From positions 1 through 55,661 of the forward strand of contig CBCXVT010000004.1 in NCBI GenBank assembly GCA_965178635.1: a stretch of DNA of 55,661 bases. The letters run 5' to 3'. Each line of letters opens with the position of its first letter. The first letter of the stretch is position 1. The notes under the pieces are model-generated. The model worked only from the letters and a program-made list of their open reading frames with translations. It had not been told where the DNA came from and did no database searches. Source of the DNA: GCA-2733415 sp965178635. Lineage in GTDB: Bacteria; Bacteroidota; Bacteroidia; Flavobacteriales; Flavobacteriaceae. Below are positions 35,209 to 44,715 of the stretch, in pieces. The position numbers and the translations under genes were made by a program.

Positions 35209-37494
35209 ATGTTTAAAAAAATTACCGCCTTAGTCATATTATGCTTAGCAGCTTATGCTAGCATAAAAACGCAACTACCTTTAACTAATTTCATTGACAA
35301 TCCTTCAACTACTGAGTTTTCAAACTCAAGAGCATTTAAACATGTTCAAGTTTTAGGAAGTGATGTACATGCTGTGGGTACAAAAGCGCACGGAAAAGCA
35401 TCAGAATATATCATATATGAGTTAGAAAAATTAGGCTTAGATGTACATACACAAGAAGGTAATAGTTTTAGTAATTGGGGTACGTTTGCAAAAGTGAAAA
35501 ACATTGTTACTCGTATTAAAGGCTCAGACAACACAAAAGCTTTGGTAATTATGAGTCATTATGATAGTGCGGGACACTCTTCAAAAGGGGCGAGTGATGC
35601 AGCAAGTGGAGTGGCAACAATTCTTGAAGGGATTCGATCATTTATCGCAAAAGAAACACCACATAAAAATGACATCATTATATTATTAACAGATGGCGAA
35701 GAACTCGGTTTAAATGGCGCACGGTTATTTGCAAAAGAACATCCGTGGACAAAGGATGTCGGATTGATTCTAAACTTTGAAGCTAGAGGAAGTGGTGGAC
35801 CATCATTTACTTTAGTAGAAACAAATGATGGAAACGCAGTTTTAATGAATGAATTTATAAAAGCAAATCCGAAATATCCTGTTGCCAATTCCTTAGCGTA
35901 TAGTATTTATAAAAAATTACCCAATGACACTGATTTAACAGTGTTCAGAAAAAAAGCCAATATTCAAGGATTTAACTTTGCTTTTATTGATGATCACTTT
36001 GATTATCACGCAGCGTTGGATACCCCAGAGAGGTTAGATAACAACACACTATCACATCAAGCTAGCTACTTGATGCCATTATTAAATCATTTCGGAAATG
36101 CTGATTTAACTACTCTGGAAAGCTCAGAAAACAATGTATATTTCAACTCGCCTTTAGGTATGCATTCCTATCCTTTTTCATGGATTCTACCATTGGTCAT
36201 TATCGCATTCGTACTTTTTATAATGCTTATCATTTATGGAAAACGCAAGAAAAAGCTAAACAACAAAGAAATCGGAAAAGGATTTTTAGCTTTCATTTCT
36301 GCATTAATAATAAATGGAGCAATAGGTTTTATAGGCTGGAAAGTAATTTTAAATCTCTACCCGCATTACTCAGAAATCCTACAAGGGTTCACGTACAACG
36401 GACACACATATATTTTGTTTTTTGTATTACTTGCATTAAGCATTACATTTTACATTTATAAAAAAGTATATACTACTAACAATACAAAAGAATTATTAGT
36501 AGCGCCAATTTTTATTTGGCTGTTGATAAACTTACTCATTTCACAAGTTCTAGAAGGCGCAAATTTCTTTATCATCCCACTGTATTTTACTTTAGGATTG
36601 CTCTTTGTTTTATTACAAAAAGAGAAACCAAGCATCATAGCGATGACCTTATTGTGCTTACCTGCCATATTCATATTCGTTCCGTTTATCCCGCAATTTC
36701 CAATTGCATTAGGATTGAAAATTGTGGTATCTTCTAGTGTCTTAACTGTATTGTTGTTTGGATTATTATTACCAGTTTTAGGGTTTATAAGACGAAAAAA
36801 ATCACTTGGTCATATTTTGTTTTTAGCTTCAGGAATCATTTTTATCATCGCACATTTAAATAGTAATTTTACACCTCGACAACCTAAACCGAATAGTTTG
36901 GTGTATTTACAAAATAATGACACTGAAAAAAGTTATTGGCTAACCTATGATGGTATTTTAGACGATTGGAACAAGACATATTTTAAAGATACTATTGCAA
37001 AAAAAGACCTTATAACATTCGGAAGTAAATACAACACCTCTTTTAGTAAAGTGGCTATAGCAGACACCATCAACTTACCAAAATCTACATTTACAATATC
37101 TATTGATACAACTATAAATAATAATAGACTTATAAAATTATGTGTACTCCCAAATAGGCAACTTAACAGTATTGAAATTAATTCAAATACAAAAAAGAAA
37201 TTCAAACAGTTTAGCATTAATGGTACAGAGGTTTCAACAAAAATAGATTCGAAATTTTTCAATGATGAGAGTCCAAGGATTGCAACATATTCTGTAGTTG
37301 ACAATGAACCTTTAGAGCTCAGTTTTAGTATAGAAGATGACACAGAACCACATATAGAGCTATTTGAAATATCACATGATATATTACAAAACGAACAATT
37401 GAATGTTTCAAAGCGACAAGAGAACATGATACCAAAACCATTTGTAATTAATGATGCTATTATTACCAAAAACACCATAGAATTTAATGATTAG
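35209..37494 (+). CDS. M28 family metallopeptidase with membrane domain
   Basis: A 761-residue protein with a signal anchor (ITALVILCLAAYASIKT). The zinc aminopeptidase domain (about residues 45-300) has the metal ligands in IMSHYDSAGH (His117), GASDAASGVA (Asp130), LTDGEELGLNGA (Glu pair near 164), LNFEARGSGGP, and a His in DHFDYHAALDTPERL. It is followed by eight or so membrane helices (about 325-560) and a C-terminal beta-rich domain outside the membrane. This is the Fxna/ERMP1-like layout common in Bacteroidota, where it removes N-terminal residues from peptides in the periplasm. The stop overlaps the next start by 8 bases. Confidence 0.9.
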   Translation: MFKKITALVILCLAAYASIKTQLPLTNFIDNPSTTEFSNSRAFKHVQVLGSDVHAVGTKAHGKASEYIIYELEKLGLDVHTQEGNSFSNWGTFAKVKNIVTRIKGSDNTKALVIMSHYDSAGHSSKGASDAASGVATILEGIRSFIAKETPHKNDIIILLTDGEELGLNGARLFAKEHPWTKDVGLILNFEARGSGGPSFTLVETNDGNAVLMNEFIKANPKYPVANSLAYSIYKKLPNDTDLTVFRKKANIQGFNFAFIDDHFDYHAALDTPERLDNNTLSHQASYLMPLLNHFGNADLTTLESSENNVYFNSPLGMHSYPFSWILPLVIIAFVLFIMLIIYGKRKKKLNNKEIGKGFLAFISALIINGAIGFIGWKVILNLYPHYSEILQGFTYNGHTYILFFVLLALSITFYIYKKVYTTNNTKELLVAPIFIWLLINLLISQVLEGANFFIIPLYFTLGLLFVLLQKEKPSIIAMTLLCLPAIFIFVPFIPQFPIALGLKIVVSSSVLTVLLFGLLLPVLGFIRRKKSLGHILFLASGIIFIIAHLNSNFTPRQPKPNSLVYLQNNDTEKSYWLTYDGILDDWNKTYFKDTIAKKDLITFGSKYNTSFSKVAIADTINLPKSTFTISIDTTINNNRLIKLCVLPNRQLNSIEINSNTKKKFKQFSINGTEVSTKIDSKFFNDESPRIATYSVVDNEPLELSFSIEDDTEPHIELFEISHDILQNEQLNVSKRQENMIPKPFVINDAIITKNTIEFND

Positions 37495-38269
37495 AGTAGC
37501 AATATTAGGTTGCGGATGGCTGGGATTACCATTAGCAAAAAAAATATTACAAGACGGCTACCATGTAAACGGAAGCACCACTAGTTTGGAAAAAGTGAAC
37601 CTATTAAATAACCTAGGTGTAAATGCTTTTCATATAGACTTAGAACATCCATCTGATAATTTATCTTCTTTTTTTGACGCAGATGAATTGATTATAACCA
37701 TCCCACCAAAAGCAAAAAATTACGCGCAATTAATTGAACATCTTATACCTGAAATTGAAAAATCAACCATTAAACGCGTAACCTATACAAGTTCAATTTC
37801 TGTATACGGAAACGCAATTGGAGTAATTACAGAAAACACAAAAACACAACCAATAAGAACAAGCGTAGAACAAATTGTTGAAGTAGAGCAACTACTATTA
37901 AATAATAATACGTTTAACACAAACATCATCCGTTTAGGAGGTTTAATTGGTACCGATAGGCATCCAGCATATCATGTGTCAGGAAAGCAATTAAAAGCTC
38001 CTTACGACTTAATAAACCTCATTCATTTAGACGATTGTATTGCAGTAATACATTTGCTCTTAAAAACTAATATTACCAATAACATTTTTAATCTTGTAAA
38101 TCCATATCATCCAACAAAAAAGAATTATTACACTGAGTGCTGTAAACATTTAAACTTAGCGCTACCTGTTATTAAAGACAATTCAAAAATAACACCTAAA
38201 GAAATCTCATCTGAAAAAATCAGCAACGTATTAAATTATGAGTTTAAAAATAATTTGATACTTTCGTAA
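37487..38269 (+). CDS. NAD(P)-dependent epimerase/dehydratase-like protein
   Basis: A 260-residue Rossmann-fold protein of the extended short-chain dehydrogenase class, YeeZ-like. The nucleotide loop is ILGCGWLGLPLAKKIL at the N terminus; later come VTYTSSISVYGNA with Ser and Tyr of the catalytic set, IRLGGLIGTDRHP and LINLIHLDDCIAVI. The substrate is unknown. The start overlaps the end of the M28 gene by 8 bases, implying one transcript with it. Confidence 0.85.
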   Translation: MIRVAILGCGWLGLPLAKKILQDGYHVNGSTTSLEKVNLLNNLGVNAFHIDLEHPSDNLSSFFDADELIITIPPKAKNYAQLIEHLIPEIEKSTIKRVTYTSSISVYGNAIGVITENTKTQPIRTSVEQIVEVEQLLLNNNTFNTNIIRLGGLIGTDRHPAYHVSGKQLKAPYDLINLIHLDDCIAVIHLLLKTNITNNIFNLVNPYHPTKKNYYTECCKHLNLALPVIKDNSKITPKEISSEKISNVLNYEFKNNLILS

Positions 38270-38291
38270 CTTAAGCCAATAACTATATCTC

Positions 38292-39005
38292 ATGAAAAAA
38301 ATAATACTATGCTTAATCGCGTTAGTCGCATTCACTAATACTCAAGCGCAAAAAAACAAAAAAGGAGTTAATGTTGAAACAGCATTAACAAGTCATTATC
38401 AAAAGTATTATAAAATGATGCTTGATAATAATGATTTAGATGGCGCAATTTCTGGCTTAAGTCACTTAATAGTTTTAGCACCATCTCAAGCAAAAAAAGA
38501 CACTTTAGCGTTTATGTATTTACAGGCTAATAAGCCTATGCAAGCGTTAAAAGTAGTTGGTGAATCGTCATCTGAATTAGCTTTAAAAACAAAAGCAATC
38601 AGTTTTAAGAATATTAATAATCCTAAAAAAGCTATTGAAAACTACGAGGCTTTAATTCAGAAAAACAACAGTGTTTTAGACGCCTATGAATTAGCTCAAT
38701 TACAATTTAGCATTCAACGTTTTGGTGAAGCAAAAGCAACTATAAACTATGGGCTACAAAATTCAAAAAATGAAAAAGTACGCATATTCGTAAAAGGCAA
38801 CAGTTATATTGAAACACCTGTAAAAGCTGCTTTTCTAAATATTCTTGGACTGATAGAATTCAATTTAGATAAAGGAAATATAGATAATGTAATTGCGATT
38901 TTTGATCAAGCTTTAAAACTTGATCCTGAGTTTGTGTTAGCAATAGAAAACAAAAAAGGAGTACTTGCTCTAAAAGATGGCAACAAAACTCCAGAAAAGA
39001 AATAA
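38292..39005 (+). CDS. Secreted TPR protein
   Basis: A 237-residue protein with a signal peptide (IILCLIALVAFTNTQA) and helical repeats of TPR type across the rest: MMLDNNDLDGAISGLSHLIV, NPKKAIENYEALIQKNN, SIQRFGEAKATINYGLQNSK and VIAIFDQALKLDPEFVLAI. Probably a periplasmic or outer-membrane-associated scaffold; the partner is unknown. It starts 22 bases after the epimerase-like gene and ends just before a bidirectional terminator. Confidence 0.75.
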   Translation: MKKIILCLIALVAFTNTQAQKNKKGVNVETALTSHYQKYYKMMLDNNDLDGAISGLSHLIVLAPSQAKKDTLAFMYLQANKPMQALKVVGESSSELALKTKAISFKNINNPKKAIENYEALIQKNNSVLDAYELAQLQFSIQRFGEAKATINYGLQNSKNEKVRIFVKGNSYIETPVKAAFLNILGLIEFNLDKGNIDNVIAIFDQALKLDPEFVLAIENKKGVLALKDGNKTPEKK

Positions 39006-39022
39006 TAAAATCAGACTATCTT

Positions 39023-39052
39023 AAAAAGGAGGAGCAAATGCTCCTCCTTTTT
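39023..39052. terminator. Bidirectional terminator between the TPR gene and tadA
   Basis: AAAAAGGAGGAGCA and TGCTCCTCCTTTTT pair around a tiny loop (AA). It lies 17 bases after the TPR gene stop and touches the stop codon of the leftward tadA, serving both converging genes. Confidence 0.88.
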
Positions 39053-39500
39053 AGTTTAAATTTCTTTTTTCGATAAAAAAACGTTTCATTATACTAGCAC
39101 ATTCTTCTTCTAATACTCCTCCAGTTACTTTAGTTTTCGGATGCAATTGAGTTCCCATATTCTGGTAGCCTCTTGATGTATCTTTTGCGCCAAAAACGAT
39201 GCTGTCAATTTGTGACCAGTATAAAGCGCCTGCACACATTTGGCAAGGCTCCAAAGTCACATACATCTTACACTTTTTCAAGTACTTCCCACCTAAAAAA
39301 TCGGCAGCAGCAGTGATTGCTTGCATTTCAGCATGTGCAGTGACATCATTTAATAACTCCGTTAAATTATGTGATCTCGCAATAACGCGGTTATCAATAA
39401 CAATCACAGCACCTACAGGAATTTCACCTTTCTCAAAAGCCATTTCTGCTTCCTGCAGCGCTTTTTTCATAAAGTATTCATCTGAAAACAAGTCTTCCAT
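39051..39500 (-). CDS. tadA: tRNA-specific adenosine deaminase TadA
   Basis: TadA converts adenosine to inosine at the wobble position of tRNA-Arg(ACG). The 149-residue protein has the zinc deaminase signatures TAHAEMQAI (His ligand, catalytic Glu) and PCQMCAGAL (two Cys ligands), with IPVGAVIV near the N terminus. The ATG at 39500 (MEDLFSDEYFMKKALQEAE) is the family-like start; an in-frame ATG at 39551 would run over the divergent dxs start. Guanine deaminase is a related possibility, but the N-terminal MKKALQEAEMAFEKGEIPVG fits TadA. Confidence 0.92.
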   Translation of the reverse strand: MEDLFSDEYFMKKALQEAEMAFEKGEIPVGAVIVIDNRVIARSHNLTELLNDVTAHAEMQAITAAADFLGGKYLKKCKMYVTLEPCQMCAGALYWSQIDSIVFGAKDTSRGYQNMGTQLHPKTKVTGGVLEEECASIMKRFFIEKRNLN

Positions 39501-39526
39501 AATGGTAAAAGTACTATTTTTGCCGT

Positions 39527-41302
39527 ATGTCATACAAGTTACTCGAAACAATATTTAACCCTACTGATTTAAGGCAACTTAAAAAAGAACAATTACCCAT
39601 TCTTGCAAAAGAATTACGTGAGTTTATAATTGACATTATTGCCACTAAAGAGGGGCATTTAGGTGCTAGTTTAGGTGTCATAGAATTGACTATTGCGCTA
39701 CATTATATATTTGACACACCAAACGATTTATTAGTTTGGGATGTTGGTCATCAAGCTTACCCGCATAAAATACTTACGGAACGTAGAGAGCAATTTCACA
39801 CCAATAGACAACTTGGTGGTATAGCAGGATTTCCTAGTAGAAAAGAGAGTGTTTACGATACTTTTGGTGTTGGGCATTCCTCTACTTCTATTTCTGCTGC
39901 TTTAGGTATGGCAATGGCCTCAAACTTAAAAGGAAAAACTGACAAACAACATATCGCTGTTATTGGTGATGCCTCAATTGCAAGCGGAATGGCTTTTGAA
40001 GCCTTAAATCATGCTGGTGTTTCTAAAGCAAATTTACTAGTCATTTTAAACGATAATGCAATTGGTATTGACCCAAGTGTTGGTGCTCTAAAACAATATC
40101 TTACCAATGTAAAAAAGGGTACACAAGGACAAGATAATATCTTTGAAGCTTTAAATTTTGAGTATTCTGGCCCAATAGAGGGTCATGATTTTGAAAAATT
40201 GATTTCTGAGTTTAATCGACTTAAACACATCAAAGGACCTAAGTTTCTTCATGTTATTACCACTAAAGGCAAAGGTTTAAAACAGGCAGAAGATGATCAA
40301 GTAAAATATCACGCTCCTGGAAAATTTAATGCCAAAACTGGAGAATTATCTTTTAAGTCAACTGAAAACTTAGCGCCGAAATATCAAGATGTGTTTGGTG
40401 AAACCATTTTAGACCTCGCCATAAAGAATGATAAAATTGTAGGAATTACACCTGCTATGCCTACTGGAAGTTCTTTAAAAATAATGATGGATGCTTTACC
40501 TCATCGCGCTATTGATGTAGGAATAGCCGAACAGCATGCTGTGACTTTGGCAGCTGGAATGGCAACACAAGGTTTACAAGTATATTGTAATATATATTCT
40601 ACGTTTTTACAACGTGCTTATGATCAAATTATTCATGATGTGGCTTTGCAAAATTTACCTATTATTTTTTGTTTAGATCGTGCAGGTTTGGTTGGAGAAG
40701 ATGGTGCGACGCATCACGGTGTGTTTGATTTGGCCTACTTAAGATGCATACCGAATTTAATTATTTTTTCTCCAAGAAATGAAACTGAATTAAGAAACAT
40801 CCTATTCACGGCGCAATTAGGATTAAATCACCCTATAGCTATTAGATACCCCAGAGGAAGAGGTGTTTTAACAGATTGGAAACAACCATACCAGAAGATT
40901 GAGATAGGTACTGGAATAGAATTAAAAAAAGGTGACACTATTGTTGTATTGAGTATTGGTCATATAGGGAATTCATTACAGGATATCTATTCGCTATTTA
41001 AAAAAGATGACGCGGATAAAATTGCACATTATGACATGCGTTTTGTAAAACCTTTAGACGAAAAATTACTACATACAATTTTTCAAACATACAACACCAT
41101 AGTTACTTTAGAAGACGGTTGTAGTAGTGGTGGATTTGGAAGTTCAATTTTAGAATTCGCAGCTGAGAATAAGTACAAAAACACTACTGAAGTCATTGGT
41201 ATTCCAGATCAATTTATTGAACATGGCACAGTTACCGAACTATATGATCAAATTGGATTATCCCCTGATAAAATTTACAACACTATTAAAAAATACATAT
41301 AA
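39527..41302 (+). CDS. dxs: 1-deoxy-D-xylulose-5-phosphate synthase
   Basis: Dxs condenses pyruvate and glyceraldehyde 3-phosphate to open the MEP isoprenoid pathway, using thiamine diphosphate. The 591-residue protein is full length and has EGHLGASLGVIELTIALHY, WDVGHQAYPHKIL, the cofactor motif GDASIASGMAFEALNHAG ending with NDNAIGID, and in the second half GIAEQHAVTLAAG and RAGLVGEDGATHHGVFD. The ATG at 39527 is only 26 bases from the divergent tadA start, with a TATTTTTG -7-like element at 39515-39522. That would put the transcript start at or next to the ATG, so a nearly leaderless message is possible. Confidence 0.96.
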   Translation: MSYKLLETIFNPTDLRQLKKEQLPILAKELREFIIDIIATKEGHLGASLGVIELTIALHYIFDTPNDLLVWDVGHQAYPHKILTERREQFHTNRQLGGIAGFPSRKESVYDTFGVGHSSTSISAALGMAMASNLKGKTDKQHIAVIGDASIASGMAFEALNHAGVSKANLLVILNDNAIGIDPSVGALKQYLTNVKKGTQGQDNIFEALNFEYSGPIEGHDFEKLISEFNRLKHIKGPKFLHVITTKGKGLKQAEDDQVKYHAPGKFNAKTGELSFKSTENLAPKYQDVFGETILDLAIKNDKIVGITPAMPTGSSLKIMMDALPHRAIDVGIAEQHAVTLAAGMATQGLQVYCNIYSTFLQRAYDQIIHDVALQNLPIIFCLDRAGLVGEDGATHHGVFDLAYLRCIPNLIIFSPRNETELRNILFTAQLGLNHPIAIRYPRGRGVLTDWKQPYQKIEIGTGIELKKGDTIVVLSIGHIGNSLQDIYSLFKKDDADKIAHYDMRFVKPLDEKLLHTIFQTYNTIVTLEDGCSSGGFGSSILEFAAENKYKNTTEVIGIPDQFIEHGTVTELYDQIGLSPDKIYNTIKKYI

Positions 41303-41333
41303 AAAAAGGAGCGTTATACAACGCTCCTTTTTA
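41303..41333. terminator. Bidirectional terminator after dxs
   Basis: AAAAAGGAGCGTT and AACGCTCCTTTTT form a strong stem with a 4- to 5-base loop between the dxs stop and the stop of the leftward T9SS protein gene. Confidence 0.88.
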
Positions 41334-41354
41334 ATTTCATTTAATTAAAAAAGA

Positions 41355-44300
41355 TTACTCTTTAATAATTTTAACTGTTTTGTTAAGATTGTCTGATGAC
41401 AAGTTAACAAAATACATTCCTGAATTTAAACCAGTTAAATCTAACTTTGCTTCTCCTCCAGAATATAATTCTAATGATGATTCATTAGTTAACTTTCCGT
41501 TAATGTCATACACCATTACTTTAGTATTATTATAATTTACTGTAGACTTTACAAAAACATTTCCATTAGAAACTGTTGGATAAACTTTTACTGTGTTAAC
41601 AGATAATTCTTCATCATTAACTCCTAAAGAAACAGCAGTAAACATTCCTGAAAACACACCTCTACCATATGTAGCTGCATAAATAGCGTTGTCATCTCTA
41701 ACATCTAAGTCAGTAACTTTAACATTGCTCATACCATTAAATGCAGGCAACCAAGATGGACTTGCAGAAGAGAAATCACTTGTATACCATACTCCTAATT
41801 CTGTACCAACAATTACTTCTTCAGTATTTAATGGATTTTGTAAAATACATTTTACTGGCATATCTGGTAAGTTACCTTCTTTAGTTTCCCATGTTGTACC
41901 ACCATTACTTGTGTACCAAATACTTTCAACACCATAATTATGCATTGTTACAAAAATATCATTTTCTGTAGCTCCAAATTCTATATCAGATATACTTCCA
42001 ACAAAGCTAGCTGTTCCAACATCAGACCACGTTGCACCAGCATTTGCATTCTCAACCATTAATAGGTCACCAAATAAAGTTCCAACAAATAACTTAGTAC
42101 TTGTAGTTGTATAAGGAGAAACTTTAAATGCTGTTGGAGAACCACCACTTGTTAATAACGCGTCTGTTAATATTGTTTTTTGACCAGCACCATTTGCAAT
42201 CTTATACCTCATTACTCGAGGTCCGTCAGTTGCATTAGAGTAATTTGTATACAATAAGTTTAAATTAGAATCTAAATCTTGTTGATTTATAAAGTCTCCG
42301 TTACTTGCACTTTCACTATTTAATTGTTTTATCTGACCACCACTCAAGTTTCTTTGAACTATATTATCATTATACACATAGTTTGAAATATAATAATTAC
42401 CAGTATCCTGATCATAGTCAGTTGCAGCACCATCACCACCTTGTGATTCTACAGAACTATTCATTCCTGCATTTGCACCAAAAAACTGTTGCGTACCATT
42501 ATCTTGTAAACCACCTGCAAAATTATCTCCAGTTGCAGAAGGAGCAACACCTACACTATAAAATTGAGACGTGTTGTATCCATTATTTCTAGATCTAGTA
42601 GTTGTTCCTTTATTAGAAGTATAGTATACTCCACCATCATTACCAAATAACATTTTATTTGCATCTCCATTACCAAATGCAATAGCATGTTGATCTGCAT
42701 GAACATCTTGTGCATAACCTCCATACCAGTGTGTAAATAGTGACCATGAACTACCAGCATTAGTTGATTTAAATAAATCAATTCCTCCTACAAATAAATT
42801 TTGATCATTTGTAGGGTCTACAGCAATTACTAAATCATAAAAAGCTTGCCCTCTAGTAAAATCATTTGATGGGATTCCAGGGTCTGGATCATTAGGTAAA
42901 GCCATACTATTAGTAAAAATAAAGCCACTTGTAGTTTTAACCATTCCTACAAATGGTGCTCCACCGCCAGGTGTATTAATTTGTGCTAATGCATAAGCAG
43001 TGTTTGCATTAGTTTTTGACATTGCAATTTGAACTCTTCCTCCATTAACAAATGAATGTTTTTCTTCAAAGACAGTATCATCTGCAGCTGAAGAAGCAAA
43101 TATTTGTCCACCACCTGAACCAGTAACTCTACTAGTTGTAGTACCAATCCATATCTTATTATCCGCGCCAATTTCTATATCATTTGGTGTTTGCTTTTTA
43201 CCATCAGCTGTAAGTGGTAAAGTAAGTTCTACCCAATTAGCTCCTGCATCTACAGATTTATATAACCCATAAGTATCAGCCCCCATGTAAGTTGCTGCAT
43301 TAGCATCAGAATAAAAAGTTGCACCTGCTGCAACATATACTTCTGATGTTCCACCATTATTTCTAACAACAATATCATTTATATGTTGGATACCCGGCAC
43401 TAAATTACCAGTATAATCACCACTTGAAGGATTTAAAGAACCATTTACTGTTCCTCCCGCTAATGTAGCTTCAAGTAAATCACCATCTTCCATTGAAATC
43501 ATTACTGATGGTATTGTTATAGTAGCATCAGTTCCTCCCATTGCTACTGGTGTACCACCAACGTTATTCATTACAATGGCAGCTACTGCTCCAGCGTTTT
43601 GAGCGTTTTTAACTTTATCAACAAAAGGACAACTACCTCTACGTATCAATGCAATTTTTCCAGTCATTGATTGTACTGCAGTACATCCATCACTATTAGG
43701 AGCTACTCCGTCATTAGCTAATACAAATTCTGCTGTAATTGTAGACGTTATTTCAGGTCCAAAATTTGTTGTTGGGTAACATGCGTAATCACCCGCAATA
43801 CCTGCTGGAGAATTAACCGTAACTGCAGACTGAGCTACAAAAGTTGTAGCACCAGATATTCCACCTAACACTTTTGACCATGTTGCACCTGCATCTGTAG
43901 ATTTCCAAACTCCATTACCATTAACATCACCAGCAACATAAGATTCACCTGTACCAATATAAAAAATATTAGAATTATTAGGATCTGCCATTATTGAAGA
44001 CACATTAAGGTTTTCAGATATAGAAACTTGTGTCCAAACTGAACTTGCACTTGAAATATTTGTGTTTTTCCATAAACCACCACTTACACCACCAGCAAAT
44101 ACAGTTTCATTAGAAGCGTCATTAGGGTCAAACATAATTGCTCTTGTTCTACCACCTACATTATCTGGACCTCTTTCAACCCAGTTATTATCAGCAGCAT
44201 CACCAGATACTCTACCAGAAGCTAATCCTTCTTGGCGCATTCTGTTCATTTGCTCCTTAATCTCTTTTAAGTTCTCTGATTCTGGTCTACCTATTTCTGG

Positions 44301-44552
44301 GTTCATTGTTAATTCCCATTCTCTCTCTAAATATTTATTAGGTGGTAAACCTTGAGCTTTTCTTTCTTTTTTTGATAGTTTTGAAACTTCAGTAAAAGGT
44401 GAGTTTGACATATGTTGCCTATGTAAAGCAACTACATCATCATTAGATGATTCTTTTTCTATGCTATTAGTATCTTGCTGTTGTGTATAAATTACAACAC
44501 CAACTGCTGTTAAACAAGATACTACTAGCGCATTAAGTAGTCTTTTTTTCAT
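41355..44552 (-). CDS. T9SS-secreted protein with beta-propeller repeats, PA domain and sorting domain
   Basis: A 1065-residue exported protein. The signal peptide starts MKKRLLNALVVSCLTAVG. Next come VPS10/BNR-like propeller blades (GGVSGGLWKNTN, GNGVWKSTDAGATWSKV, GLYKSVDAGANWVEL and later SIWYTSNGGTTWE). A protease-associated (PA) domain is inserted at about residues 265-370 (TGKIALIRRGSCPFVDKVKN, AQNAGAVAAIVMNNVG). The last 75 residues are a type A T9SS sorting domain (VKVYPTVSNGNVFV ... GMYFVNLSSDN ... KTVKIIKE). Such proteins cross the outer membrane through the type IX system and are anchored or released. No catalytic site was recognised. The start at 44552 gives a proper signal peptide. 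Confidence 0.9.
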   Translation of the reverse strand: MKKRLLNALVVSCLTAVGVVIYTQQQDTNSIEKESSNDDVVALHRQHMSNSPFTEVSKLSKKERKAQGLPPNKYLEREWELTMNPEIGRPESENLKEIKEQMNRMRQEGLASGRVSGDAADNNWVERGPDNVGGRTRAIMFDPNDASNETVFAGGVSGGLWKNTNISSASSVWTQVSISENLNVSSIMADPNNSNIFYIGTGESYVAGDVNGNGVWKSTDAGATWSKVLGGISGATTFVAQSAVTVNSPAGIAGDYACYPTTNFGPEITSTITAEFVLANDGVAPNSDGCTAVQSMTGKIALIRRGSCPFVDKVKNAQNAGAVAAIVMNNVGGTPVAMGGTDATITIPSVMISMEDGDLLEATLAGGTVNGSLNPSSGDYTGNLVPGIQHINDIVVRNNGGTSEVYVAAGATFYSDANAATYMGADTYGLYKSVDAGANWVELTLPLTADGKKQTPNDIEIGADNKIWIGTTTSRVTGSGGGQIFASSAADDTVFEEKHSFVNGGRVQIAMSKTNANTAYALAQINTPGGGAPFVGMVKTTSGFIFTNSMALPNDPDPGIPSNDFTRGQAFYDLVIAVDPTNDQNLFVGGIDLFKSTNAGSSWSLFTHWYGGYAQDVHADQHAIAFGNGDANKMLFGNDGGVYYTSNKGTTTRSRNNGYNTSQFYSVGVAPSATGDNFAGGLQDNGTQQFFGANAGMNSSVESQGGDGAATDYDQDTGNYYISNYVYNDNIVQRNLSGGQIKQLNSESASNGDFINQQDLDSNLNLLYTNYSNATDGPRVMRYKIANGAGQKTILTDALLTSGGSPTAFKVSPYTTTSTKLFVGTLFGDLLMVENANAGATWSDVGTASFVGSISDIEFGATENDIFVTMHNYGVESIWYTSNGGTTWETKEGNLPDMPVKCILQNPLNTEEVIVGTELGVWYTSDFSSASPSWLPAFNGMSNVKVTDLDVRDDNAIYAATYGRGVFSGMFTAVSLGVNDEELSVNTVKVYPTVSNGNVFVKSTVNYNNTKVMVYDINGKLTNESSLELYSGGEAKLDLTGLNSGMYFVNLSSDNLNKTVKIIKE

Positions 44553-44668
44553 AATATTCTTAATTTGAGTTTTAAAAGCCCACAATATACATAAAAAAAA
44601 ATTAACCTATGTTTATCTAAATGAGTCACATAGAGAAATATACAGAGGAACCTGTAGAATATGTTATA

Positions 44669-44700
44669 AAAAAGGGAGTGGTTAATATCACTCCCTTTTT
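44669..44700 (-). terminator. Terminator after the M36 peptidase gene
   Basis: AAAAAGGGAGTG and CACTCCCTTTTT (one unpaired position at the loop) form a stem about 16 bases beyond the leftward stop, with a T tract on the minus strand. Confidence 0.82.
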
Positions 44701-44715
44701 ATACTTATAACAAAA

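Noticed and set aside
42305..42592. Rightward His/Tyr/Leu-rich frame inside the T9SS propeller gene
   Set aside because: Its odd composition mirrors the Asn/Asp/Gly-rich coding strand beneath it; there is no start signal or neighbour in support. Other antisense frames (for example 35,559-35,888, 36,945-37,478 and 9,014-9,289) were dropped for the same reason.
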